A model generated the notes under the pieces. The model was not told where the DNA came from, ran no database searches, and worked only from the letters and a program-made list of their open reading frames with translations. A program made the position numbers and the translations under genes. Below are positions 1-7,018 of a stretch of DNA of 25,757 nucleotides, piece by piece. Origin of the DNA: Colimorpha sp045639845 (lineage in GTDB: Bacteria > Bacteroidota > Bacteroidia > Bacteroidales > P3); the NCBI GenBank assembly GCA_045639845.1, contig JAZUDW010000096.1, positions 1 to 25,757 on the forward strand. Reading direction: 5' to 3'. Position 1 is the stretch's first letter. Each line of letters starts with the position of its first letter.

Positions 1-115
1 ATTGTTGATTTGTTGAATCGTTGATTTGTTGAGTTGAGGGTTTGTTGAATCGTTGATTTGTTGAATCGTTGATTTGCTGATTTGTTGATTTGTTGAATCG
101 TTTATTAATAATATC
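1..115. repeat. Degenerate TTGTTGAATC / GTTGATTTG tandem repeat tract
   Basis: The first 110 or so bases are almost entirely short units such as GTTGATTT and GTTGAATC in irregular alternation. The reverse complement reads as CAACGATTCAACAAATCAAC, the same wording seen on the plus strand in intergenic gaps near 2910, 16950, 17025 and 24580-24660. I therefore treat it as an inverted copy of the window's dispersed intergenic repeat. It runs up to the start of the lipoprotein gene at 123. Its left limit is outside the window, and no protein or structured RNA is evident. Confidence 0.7.
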
Positions 116-122
116 GCACTAT

Positions 123-1046
123 ATGAAAAGAAACCTTATCCTTATTGCTGCGGCATTGCTCTTTGCCGCTTGTGTTGATAAAGAACAGACTTCCGATGGT
201 ATCACTGCCAACGGAGCCATCGACGCTTTGTTCTCCGTAGGCCCCTCGCATCAAGTACGATTCTCGCGAGGCAATCTGCAGTATCAAGCCACCACCAACA
301 CGTGGCGCTTTGCAGAACACCAGTTTGACCGCATAGGTGGCGACAACGCCAGCATCTCGTCGTATTACGGCGGATGGATAGACCTCTTCGGATGGGGAAC
401 CAGCGGTTTCGACAACGGCAACACTTATTATAAACCTTACGACCACGATTTCGTGGACGACTATTCCGTAGGTATGGGTTACGGCCCCCTTCCCGCCACC
501 TCCTACAACCTTGTAGGCGAATACGCTAACTGTGACTGGGGCGTATATAACGCCATTAGCAACGGAGGTCAGAAAGCCGGTATGTGGCGTACACTTACTG
601 CCGACGAATGGACCTATCTGTTTACCCTCCGCACCAATGCAGAAAACAAATACGGCATTGCCAGCATAGAAGGACGTAATGGTTTGGTGGTGCTACCCGA
701 CAGCTGGACGCTACCCGAGGGTTGCTCCTTCAACCCAGGCATGGGTGCCGGCGACGGACGCGACTATTTTGCTCAGAAGAACAGCTACACCCTCGAACAG
801 TGGAATGAAATGCAAGCCCATGGTGCTGTGTTCCTTCCTGCAGCAGGCTCGCGACAGGAGTTCTGCAACATCGTCTATGTAGAAGAGATGGGACGTTACT
901 GGTCCACCACCCGCTGCACCATACCCCTCTTCGACGATTTCTGTGCAATCTGTGCCTATTTCGACAGCGAAGAGTTGCTGCCGGCCGACCACAACAACCC
1001 ACGCGACTATGGTCGTGCCGTTCGCCTGGTATGCGACGCCGAATAA
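123..1046 (+). CDS. Secreted lipoprotein with FISUMP-like domain, function unknown
   Basis: This 307-residue protein begins with a lipoprotein signal (MKRNLILIAAALLFAAC, lipobox ending at Cys17), so it should be a membrane-anchored lipoprotein facing the periplasm or cell surface. I chose the ATG at 123 over an in-frame ATG at 90 because 90 lies in repeat DNA and would put 11 extra residues before the signal. The body has the wording of a large Bacteroidales paralogous family: VRFSRGNLQYQATTNTWRFA, GWIDLFGWGTSG, WGVYNAISNGG, WRTLTADEWTYLF, GAVFLPAAGSR and a final AVRLVCD. These resemble Fibrobacter succinogenes major paralogous (FISUMP) and formylglycine-generating-enzyme-like folds, but no enzymatic activity can be claimed. 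It is a single gene ended by the strong terminator at 1082-1133. Confidence 0.8.
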   Translation: MKRNLILIAAALLFAACVDKEQTSDGITANGAIDALFSVGPSHQVRFSRGNLQYQATTNTWRFAEHQFDRIGGDNASISSYYGGWIDLFGWGTSGFDNGNTYYKPYDHDFVDDYSVGMGYGPLPATSYNLVGEYANCDWGVYNAISNGGQKAGMWRTLTADEWTYLFTLRTNAENKYGIASIEGRNGLVVLPDSWTLPEGCSFNPGMGAGDGRDYFAQKNSYTLEQWNEMQAHGAVFLPAAGSRQEFCNIVYVEEMGRYWSTTRCTIPLFDDFCAICAYFDSEELLPADHNNPRDYGRAVRLVCDAE

Positions 1047-1081
1047 ACGACGGATAATAGCCACACCCTATACAGGGGAAG

Positions 1082-1133
1082 ATACCTAAAAAAGAGAGTC
1101 CACCAATGAAGGTGGACTCTCTTTTTTAGGTAT
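1082..1133. terminator. Bidirectional Rho-independent terminator, perfect 23-bp stem
   Basis: Positions 1082-1104 and 1111-1133 are perfect reverse complements around a 6-nt loop (AATGAA). The GC core is GAGAGTCCACC / GGTGGACTCTC, flanked by A6 and T6, so a U-tract follows the hairpin on either strand. It lies between the plus-strand lipoprotein (ends 1046) and the minus-strand transglutaminase-like gene (ends 1229) and should stop transcription from both sides. Confidence 0.93.
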
Positions 1134-1228
1134 TTATGAACGAATGGGTTCTACAATTACATCAGGCAACCATAAAAGGAAACAGCATGGAATGAATTGA
1201 TAGTTCCCATGGAGAGCGAGAAGGATGC

Positions 1229-2815
1229 CTACCTGATATCGCTCTTTGATTCATCACGGATGATGTAGCACTGACGGCTGACCTCCCAATCCTGTACCAT
1301 TCTACGGAACTCTTTGTAGGTATCTTTCTGGGAAACAGGGTCGATCACCACATCTTCTGGAATATCGATCATGCGGTCGATGATGAGCTTGTGGCCTTTC
1401 TGTTTCACCGACACCTTCATCACACCTACACCAGGAATACTATAGGAATAACGTAGGTTCTTGGCCAAATCCATCTCGATGGGGATATACACAGTATATC
1501 GATAATGCTCGAAGTGAGCGGCCACCTTGAGAGGAGCCACACGCACGCTGGTGAGCAGCGCAGGCTGCATAGCGAAAGTGCCGGATTCGCTGGGTACTAC
1601 AAAGCGGTAGTAGGGCGAAGGATTGCCGATGAGGGGCATAGCCTCGAAAGGGATCTCGCGAGCAACAACCTGGCGGTTGAACGAAGGCTTGGAGAACTTA
1701 CCATCGAAGGCAACGTATTTCATAGGAGCACCTTTGGAGGTAGGCAGCACCACATAGCTTGTGCCATCGACCGTGAAACACACACCTTCGTGGTAGGCGA
1801 GGCCTAATGCATTGCCAGCCGACTCACGAGCTTCTCCATTGCTGATCTCGAACCAAGCAGCGTAGGCTGGGATAGACACCGTGTTCATCATAGCAGCCAT
1901 CAAGATAGCTTTGTCCATAGCAGTACCACTGCCACTCTTGAACGTCTGAGCTGCGCCGTAGTGACGGCCGATAAGGTCGAACGAGAAGTTGTTGAGATGG
2001 ATATAATCCACCACCCAGTTGCGGATGCTGAGGGCATGATGCATCACATTGTCGTCTTCTTGCAGGTCCTGGGCCACTGTTGCAGCCTCTGGGACAGCGA
2101 CAGTGCTGCCAGCGATCTGACAAGGAGCATTTTGGGGCATCGAAGACACCATCACATAAGCCAGCGGGTCGGCATCGGCGGGCATATATGCATCACGAAC
2201 ATTCTCGTCGATTTTTTTCAGCGAGAGCGTCTCACGGCTATTTACCACCTCTGTTTTGCCATTACGAGTCAGATAGCAAGTGTGATGACGAGGATCGTTG
2301 TTGATCACTGTGAGATTGAAAGCATCTACCGGGCAGTCTTGACGGATGGGTATCACCTTGTGAACCAGACTATTTTTTCGTTTGATCGTATAGTCGAGCA
2401 CGATTGTGGCATTGGGTTCTAGCGCGGTGTGCACTATAGCCATCTCGCGGATGCTATTGTAGCGGCCGCTATGGGCGGCTTGCTCAGGCAGCTGGTTGAT
2501 GAAAGCATTGGCAGGTGTGGTCACCTTGGTGCCATCGGCCATAAGGGTGTAGCTCTCGTTGATGACGAGCTCCTCATTGTCGGGATTGTAGAGGATAAAA
2601 GTCTCACCCTTGTCGGCATAGGCGGTGATGGCTCTGTTGCGATAGAGGGTAAGCTCTTTGCGGTAGCGGATATCGGTGCTACCGTCGGCATTGAGGGTGA
2701 TGGTATGACTGATGAGCTTGTAACGAGCATCGGGGCGATCATCTTGAGCCGCTGCCGGCGATCCCCAAGCCACGAGGGCTACTGCACAAGCAAGTATAAA
2801 TCTATATATTTTCAT
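1229..2815 (-). CDS. Secreted DUF3857/transglutaminase-like protein, catalytic residues lost
   Basis: A 528-residue protein with an N-terminal signal peptide (cleavage near AAAQD, residue 24), so probably periplasmic. Residues about 30-230 resemble DUF3857, a beta-rich domain usually found before a transglutaminase-like domain. Residues about 255-365 resemble that transglutaminase core. Where the intact neighbour (2964-4928) has CGVCKDKA, this protein has SGTAMDKA, so Ala299 replaces the catalytic Cys. Where the neighbour has ELLDPT, this one has VVLPTS, so the Asp is also gone; a His remains at residue 342. It is likely a non-enzymatic paralogue with a binding or structural role. It is the last gene of a minus-strand cluster and is followed by the 1082-1133 terminator. 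The domain call is fairly secure; the loss of activity is inferred from my own alignment. Confidence 0.82.
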   Translation of the reverse strand: MKIYRFILACAVALVAWGSPAAAQDDRPDARYKLISHTITLNADGSTDIRYRKELTLYRNRAITAYADKGETFILYNPDNEELVINESYTLMADGTKVTTPANAFINQLPEQAAHSGRYNSIREMAIVHTALEPNATIVLDYTIKRKNSLVHKVIPIRQDCPVDAFNLTVINNDPRHHTCYLTRNGKTEVVNSRETLSLKKIDENVRDAYMPADADPLAYVMVSSMPQNAPCQIAGSTVAVPEAATVAQDLQEDDNVMHHALSIRNWVVDYIHLNNFSFDLIGRHYGAAQTFKSGSGTAMDKAILMAAMMNTVSIPAYAAWFEISNGEARESAGNALGLAYHEGVCFTVDGTSYVVLPTSKGAPMKYVAFDGKFSKPSFNRQVVAREIPFEAMPLIGNPSPYYRFVVPSESGTFAMQPALLTSVRVAPLKVAAHFEHYRYTVYIPIEMDLAKNLRYSYSIPGVGVMKVSVKQKGHKLIIDRMIDIPEDVVIDPVSQKDTYKEFRRMVQDWEVSRQCYIIRDESKSDIR

Positions 2816-2963
2816 GATTGATTGATTCTTTTATATAGTTTTTTTAGAAATCGGTGATAGGTGATCAGTGTAACAAGAGTTGCAGACGTTCTCAAACAAA
2901 CAATTCAACAAATAAACGAATCAACGATGATTCATCATTGCCTGTTCACTGATCATTGGAAAA
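2816..2963. repeat. Intergenic gap with dispersed repeat modules
   Basis: The gap between the two transglutaminase-like genes holds two TGATCA palindromes (2862-2867, 2950-2955), a run of CAATTCAACAAATAAACGAA type, and a small inverted repeat CAACGATG / CATCATTG (2922-2929 / 2933-2940) that allows one G-U pair. On the minus strand this hairpin is followed by a T-rich stretch, so it could be a weak terminator or a partial attenuator between the genes. The modules recur in gaps at 16909, 18831, 20926, 22751 and 24466. Confidence 0.55.
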
Positions 2964-4928
2964 CTATCTAACCAAAAGTATATCAAAAGCAGCCATCTTC
3001 TGTAGGCCTACAACCTTGCGGAAATCGTCCCACTCTTCGGCATCATAGACACGTTTCTTCAGTTCTACTTGCTGGTCGAAAGTCATCAAAAACTGGTCGG
3101 GCATCACTTTATACACACAATTGTAGCTCACATTGGCACCACGGTGACTGCGGATATAGGTGTCGCGGAAATTGTTGGCTTTCTCGTGAGGGAACACCAT
3201 ACGGTAGCGTTGAGGTAGAAGCACATAATCGTGGGTCTCCACCAAGCGAGAACAACGATCGGCAAAAGGATAGTCGCGATGCTCTTGGAGCTCGTCGAAG
3301 TTCAGATGATTCATTGCACGACGGAAGAAATCGTGACCTGTGATGGGAACAAACACCACATGACTCTTGCGTAAGAAAGCATAATTGGGTATTTCGTACT
3401 CGTAGGTAATCGACACAGGCTGCTCCAGATAGCGGTCGTTGTCGGTATATTCCACCTTCTGTATCTTGGCTCGAGCATCGATACGAAGCATTTCGCGTTC
3501 AAGATTGGCAGCCCAGTCGCTCACACGCGCATTGAACACACCACGAACGGCATTGTCGCTCTGACCTTCGGCGGTGATGGTGATGGTACCCGAGATGGTG
3601 CCGTTGGGATGCAGCACGCAGGTGTCATACACACGGAGATAATGGTTCTCGGGAGCCGACACGGGTGTCTCCATCAGGTCGGCACCTTGAGGCAAACCCA
3701 TCAGATAACCTTGTTGCTGTTCAGCACTGGACCACAGCTCTCTCACGTTGGGTACCCAAGTTGGATCTAAGAGTTCAAACTCACCATTGTGATGTTTCAC
3801 CACACACACGCTATGGTTGAACTGATCGGCAGGGATACGGTCGATACGTTCGCCAGCCTGCGTCATAGCGGCATAGCTCTCGAAGCCGGCAGCACGAAGC
3901 ATCGTTACCAGCATACCGGCTTTGTCTTTACACACACCGCAGCGGTCGGTGAAGTTCATCGTAGCATTGTGGAGTGTGTAACCCTCGCCTTCGCCCATGC
4001 TGATACCAGCATAACGGATATTGTCGGCCACCCAGTGGGTGAGGATACTGATACTGTCTTGCTCGGTGCGAGCATCGCGAAGCAGTTCCACCACCTTGGC
4101 TGTTACAGCAGGAGTGGTCTTAAACGAGCCGTAGTCCTCGTTCACACCATAGAACCACATAGACTTCGACTCCCAGTTGGGGGCTGTAGAGAGGAGCACC
4201 TTGCACTCCACATCGTTGTGGGCAACCATACCACGCTCACTTTTCAGCGGCATGATATCTTTCTTGGAAAAAGAGAAGACGGTGCGGTCACCAACTACTT
4301 GGTGTTCCTCCTGCAAGTCGCCGTTGTACACTTGATAACGGAGGTTTTTATGGGTTGGCACACTCACCACATAGCTCTTTACCTGCACAGGGCTATCGGA
4401 CCAGAAAGGTACAATATCATAGAAATGGCCCTTCATAGGGGGAATGTAGCGAGCATCGTCGTCGTTGGCGAGCAGCGCATAGGTGAACCCCTTGCGACGC
4501 GTACGATATTCCAGCTCGTCGCCTGGCTGCATCAAGCCTACTTCCACCATCTTCTGACTGGCGCCCCAGTAGATAAGACGAGCGGGAGCGATGTAGTCGT
4601 ACACTTCACCCACATGGTCGTTGAATACAGTCTCAGTAGTTCCATTGGCACGATGTACCAGCACCTCTACAAACTCAACATAAGCCGACTGAGGGTCGTA
4701 GTCGATGGTTATCACATTGTTCTGTGAACAACCTGTCCAATCGAGCATGCACACACGTTTATGGTTTTCCACATAGCTCAAACCCGACTCCTCCATACGA
4801 ACGGTGGTGCTATCGTATCGCACCAACTGATGGTAACCCTTATAGGGGTTCACCACCTTCGAAGCCTCTTGAGCATACAGCGAGCCACACATCAGGGCCG
4901 CAGCAAGCAACAAAACATTTTTTTTCAT
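2964..4928 (-). CDS. Secreted DUF3857 and transglutaminase-like domain protein, intact triad
   Basis: A 654-residue exported protein; its signal peptide is MKKNVLLLAAALMCGSLYAQ. Residues about 30-240 match DUF3857 and residues about 275-395 a transglutaminase-like (papain-fold) domain. A C-terminal beta-rich region follows, as in DUF3858-type proteins. The catalytic set is visible: Cys333 in RCGVCKDKAGML, His372 in FNHSVCVV and Asp388 in LLDPTW. Family members are thought to act as proteases or cross-linking-type enzymes in the periplasm or on the surface, and the substrate is unknown. The gene starts 44 nt after the Lnb-like gene and 148 nt before its inactive paralogue, suggesting one transcription unit. 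The call is secure at domain level only. Confidence 0.88.
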   Translation of the reverse strand: MKKNVLLLAAALMCGSLYAQEASKVVNPYKGYHQLVRYDSTTVRMEESGLSYVENHKRVCMLDWTGCSQNNVITIDYDPQSAYVEFVEVLVHRANGTTETVFNDHVGEVYDYIAPARLIYWGASQKMVEVGLMQPGDELEYRTRRKGFTYALLANDDDARYIPPMKGHFYDIVPFWSDSPVQVKSYVVSVPTHKNLRYQVYNGDLQEEHQVVGDRTVFSFSKKDIMPLKSERGMVAHNDVECKVLLSTAPNWESKSMWFYGVNEDYGSFKTTPAVTAKVVELLRDARTEQDSISILTHWVADNIRYAGISMGEGEGYTLHNATMNFTDRCGVCKDKAGMLVTMLRAAGFESYAAMTQAGERIDRIPADQFNHSVCVVKHHNGEFELLDPTWVPNVRELWSSAEQQQGYLMGLPQGADLMETPVSAPENHYLRVYDTCVLHPNGTISGTITITAEGQSDNAVRGVFNARVSDWAANLEREMLRIDARAKIQKVEYTDNDRYLEQPVSITYEYEIPNYAFLRKSHVVFVPITGHDFFRRAMNHLNFDELQEHRDYPFADRCSRLVETHDYVLLPQRYRMVFPHEKANNFRDTYIRSHRGANVSYNCVYKVMPDQFLMTFDQQVELKKRVYDAEEWDDFRKVVGLQKMAAFDILLVR

Positions 4929-4972
4929 TATTTAAGATATTTATTTTTTTAAAGATCTGTAGGCATCATCAC

Positions 4973-6166
4973 TTACCGACGAATCTTTATCTTAGTAAGC
5001 AGACGCACAAAGAGCATCAAGGCAATGGGGAGCACGGCGGTATGCAGATGCTGAGGCATCCACATCGAAGCCGACATCACTACCATCAACGCCACCAGCT
5101 GTATCATCACCACCCACTTGTTGCTCTTACGCTGGGCGAAGAGGAAATAGAAGAACAGCGGGCTGGCCCACAGCAGGTTCCAGTTGGGATGGGTGCAATA
5201 GTGCAGACTGAAGAACCACAGGAACACGATAAGCAACGACAACAGCGCAGCCACTAAGAAGAGTACCACGTCTAGCACTTTTACCCACTGCCAACCTTTG
5301 GTCCATTCAAACGCAGTGAGCACCAGTATCATCAACGCCACCAACCAGAACACCAAGGTGGGGCTCACCGTCTTAGGTGGCGTGGGACGATACTGTTCCA
5401 GCAGCGTATGGTGAGCTTTCACTATCTTGGCACCTGTGTCGCTGAAACGAGCCGTATCTATTTGGTTCATCAGTTCTGACGGTGCAAACATATACTCCCA
5501 CGTGGTACACGGTTTATCGATATTGTAACCCAAAATGATGTCGAGTCCCATCTGCCACCACAGCAGATGCTCTTGCTCCATATAGGAGTAGATTATGTTG
5601 CGATACGTGAGGTTGCCCTCTTGAGCAGGCATTTCTTCGAGCACCTTACGATGGTTCAAGCAGTTGCATATCATGTCACGCACTCGGGTAGCACAGTTGT
5701 CGCGGAAAAAATCGTACTGATAGTAACGGTAGTCGGGCTGATAGTTAAACTCTAGCATCGCCAGCAAGTTGTTGCGTTCCTGCACAGTGAGGTCGAGCAC
5801 TTGCTCCTCTACCCAACGACCCTCACTGTAGTATTCGTTCATGAACGAAGCCATTGAACAGCGGGCTAGATGATAGCGCATATCGCCTTGGGCAAAACGC
5901 AGATAGAACCACATGCCGTCGGTGAAGCTGAAACAACCATAGTTATACACTACATCGAGACCTAGCGTGGTGTCGCACACACGCAGAGCCGAGTGGCCGA
6001 AGGTAGTATAAAACTCATCGCCGGGACCGCAGGTGAGCAGACTTACGAACGAAGAGTCGCCCAGTTCAGCCTCTATACCCATATTAGGCACTGCCTGCTG
6101 TCCATGAGCCACAGTCACCAAAGACAACAGGAGCATTATGCCCCAGAAGAATCTTTTCATAATCAA
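4973..6166 (-). CDS. Lnb-like DUF4105 membrane protein (possible lipoprotein N-acyltransferase)
   Basis: A 397-residue protein with an N-terminal signal segment (residues 3-22), a soluble domain (about 35-260) and about four or five hydrophobic segments from residue 270 to the end. The soluble domain has hallmarks of DUF4105, the Lnb N-terminal periplasmic domain: CGPGDEFYTTFGHSALRV with His58, YNYGCFSF, and FFRDNCATRVRDM with Cys158. The His/Cys pair suggests a papain/NlpC-like thiol active site. Lnb has been described as the Bacteroides enzyme that N-acylates lipoproteins. Relatives can be multiple per genome, so this may be Lnb or a paralogue. ATG at 6166 or the codon for Met3 (6160) could be the start. 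It is first in the cluster with the two DUF3857 genes. Confidence 0.8.
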   Translation of the reverse strand: MIMKRFFWGIMLLLSLVTVAHGQQAVPNMGIEAELGDSSFVSLLTCGPGDEFYTTFGHSALRVCDTTLGLDVVYNYGCFSFTDGMWFYLRFAQGDMRYHLARCSMASFMNEYYSEGRWVEEQVLDLTVQERNNLLAMLEFNYQPDYRYYQYDFFRDNCATRVRDMICNCLNHRKVLEEMPAQEGNLTYRNIIYSYMEQEHLLWWQMGLDIILGYNIDKPCTTWEYMFAPSELMNQIDTARFSDTGAKIVKAHHTLLEQYRPTPPKTVSPTLVFWLVALMILVLTAFEWTKGWQWVKVLDVVLFLVAALLSLLIVFLWFFSLHYCTHPNWNLLWASPLFFYFLFAQRKSNKWVVMIQLVALMVVMSASMWMPQHLHTAVLPIALMLFVRLLTKIKIRR

Positions 6167-6282
6167 AAAAAATTATTTTGTTGTGAAACGGTATTATGTG
6201 TAGAGAGTGGCCCCAAAGAGAAAGGCCTCTTTCCCATTCTAATATATATACGCGTACGAGAATACGGAATCTAATACCAAAA

Positions 6283-6309
6283 GGCTCCCCGCGGTAATAT
6301 GGGGGAGCC
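6283..6309 (-). terminator. Rho-independent terminator of the small lipoprotein gene
   Basis: GGCTCCCC (6283-6290) and GGGGAGCC (6302-6309) form an 8-bp GC-rich stem with an 11-nt loop. Read on the minus strand it is followed by TTTT, which suits termination of the gene ending at 6355. It also separates that gene from the Lnb-like gene starting at 6166. Confidence 0.75.
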
Positions 6310-6354
6310 CTTATAGAAGTTATTCACGAATGCAAACGCAGAAGCGTTGGCTGC

Positions 6355-6771
6355 TTAGTAGTTCTTAACCACGCACACCTTGAACTTCATCTCGTTGTTT
6401 ACCGTCAAGTCGGTAAACATATCGCTCTCTTGGATGATAAAGGTGATCTTACCCTGCGACACATCGTAGCGGATGTTTTCCCAGAAGAGACCATCATCAG
6501 TATAGTAAGGCAACAGATAAGGCAACTGATTATCGTAACCGTATTGGTCGATAAAGTAGCAGCTCACAAAGCCATTGTCTATCACTCGGCCATCCAAAGC
6601 ATTGAGAGGACACTCGGTGTAAAGGTAGCCCATATCGGTTTGACGGCTCCAGTCGCCAGGTCTCACAGTCACGTAGTACGACTCGATGAAAGCAGCAGGT
6701 TTATCATTACAGCTACTAAAAACCAAGGCCATAACAGCCAGCAATGGGAGGACTAATTTTTTCAGATTCAT
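6355..6771 (-). CDS. Small secreted lipoprotein, unknown function
   Basis: A 138-residue protein with a lipoprotein signal MNLKKLVLPLLAVMALVFSSC (lipobox FSSC, Cys21). I start it at 6771 rather than at an in-frame ATG at 6804, because the extra 11 residues (MDINLKNHRNK) would precede a complete signal peptide. The mature part is Tyr- and Asp-rich (ESYYVTVRPGDW, LPYLLPYYTDDGLFW, GKITFIIQESDMF), a composition I associate with small Bacteroidales immunoglobulin- or lipocalin-like lipoproteins; I cannot assign a family. It has its own promoter (6819-6849) and terminator (6283-6309) and so is monocistronic. Confidence that it is a real gene is high, but function is unknown. Confidence 0.82.
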   Translation of the reverse strand: MNLKKLVLPLLAVMALVFSSCNDKPAAFIESYYVTVRPGDWSRQTDMGYLYTECPLNALDGRVIDNGFVSCYFIDQYGYDNQLPYLLPYYTDDGLFWENIRYDVSQGKITFIIQESDMFTDLTVNNEMKFKVCVVKNY

Positions 6772-6818
6772 TTTGTTCCTATGATTTTTAAGGTTAATAT
6801 CCAATCATTATCAATTTG

Positions 6819-6849
6819 CAAAGATACAAAAACCGAGCGAAATGACAAA
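6819..6849 (-). promoter_or_regulatory. Bacteroidetes-type promoter for the small lipoprotein gene
   Basis: On the minus strand TTTG (6849-6846) is followed after exactly 19 nt by TATCTTTG (6826-6819), matching the Bacteroidetes -33/-7 consensus TTTG-N19-TAnnTTTG. Transcription would begin near 6811 and give a leader of about 40 nt before the ATG at 6771. The promoter lies in the first copy of a 97-bp tandem duplication. The second copy has TATCTTTA at the same place, one base off consensus. Confidence 0.8.
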
Positions 6850-7013
6850 TGAAAACTAAAAAAGTTTTCAATTTGGCATTCCCGAGGTGCCTTATCTTCA
6901 CCGACTAACAGGAGGTAAAGATACAAAAACCGAGCGAAATGACAAATAAAAACTAATAAAGTTTTCATTTTGGCATTCCCGAGGTGCCTTATCTTCACCG
7001 ACTAACAGGAGGT
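6820..7013. repeat. 97-bp direct tandem duplication carrying a promoter
   Basis: Positions 6820-6916 and 6917-7013 are adjacent near-identical copies of a 97-bp unit beginning AAAGATACAAAAACCGAGCG and ending GACTAACAGGAGGT. The few differences are concentrated around AAAACTAAAAAAGTTTT, a small hairpin in copy 1 (TGAAAACT / AGTTTTCA, 6850-6870). The minus strand of the unit holds a -33/-7 promoter in copy 1 and a weakened version in copy 2. A 76-residue open frame crosses the repeat on the minus strand but does not look like a gene. Confidence 0.88.
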
Positions 7014-7018
7014 GAGGA

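Noticed and set aside
1..115. Possible CRISPR array at the window start
   Set aside because: The units are 7-8 nt, irregular and contiguous; there are no uniform repeats of about 25-40 nt with unique spacers and no cas genes.
3789..4727. 312-codon plus-strand frame opposite the intact transglutaminase gene
   Set aside because: It is antisense to a gene with clear catalytic motifs and its residues have no recognisable domain; it is a shadow frame.
6768..6998. 76-codon open frame on the minus strand (LVGEDKAPRECQIENFF)
   Set aside because: It runs through the 97-bp tandem duplication and across the predicted promoter and lipoprotein start, and its amino-acid repeats simply mirror the DNA repeat. 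No start signal or family match is visible.
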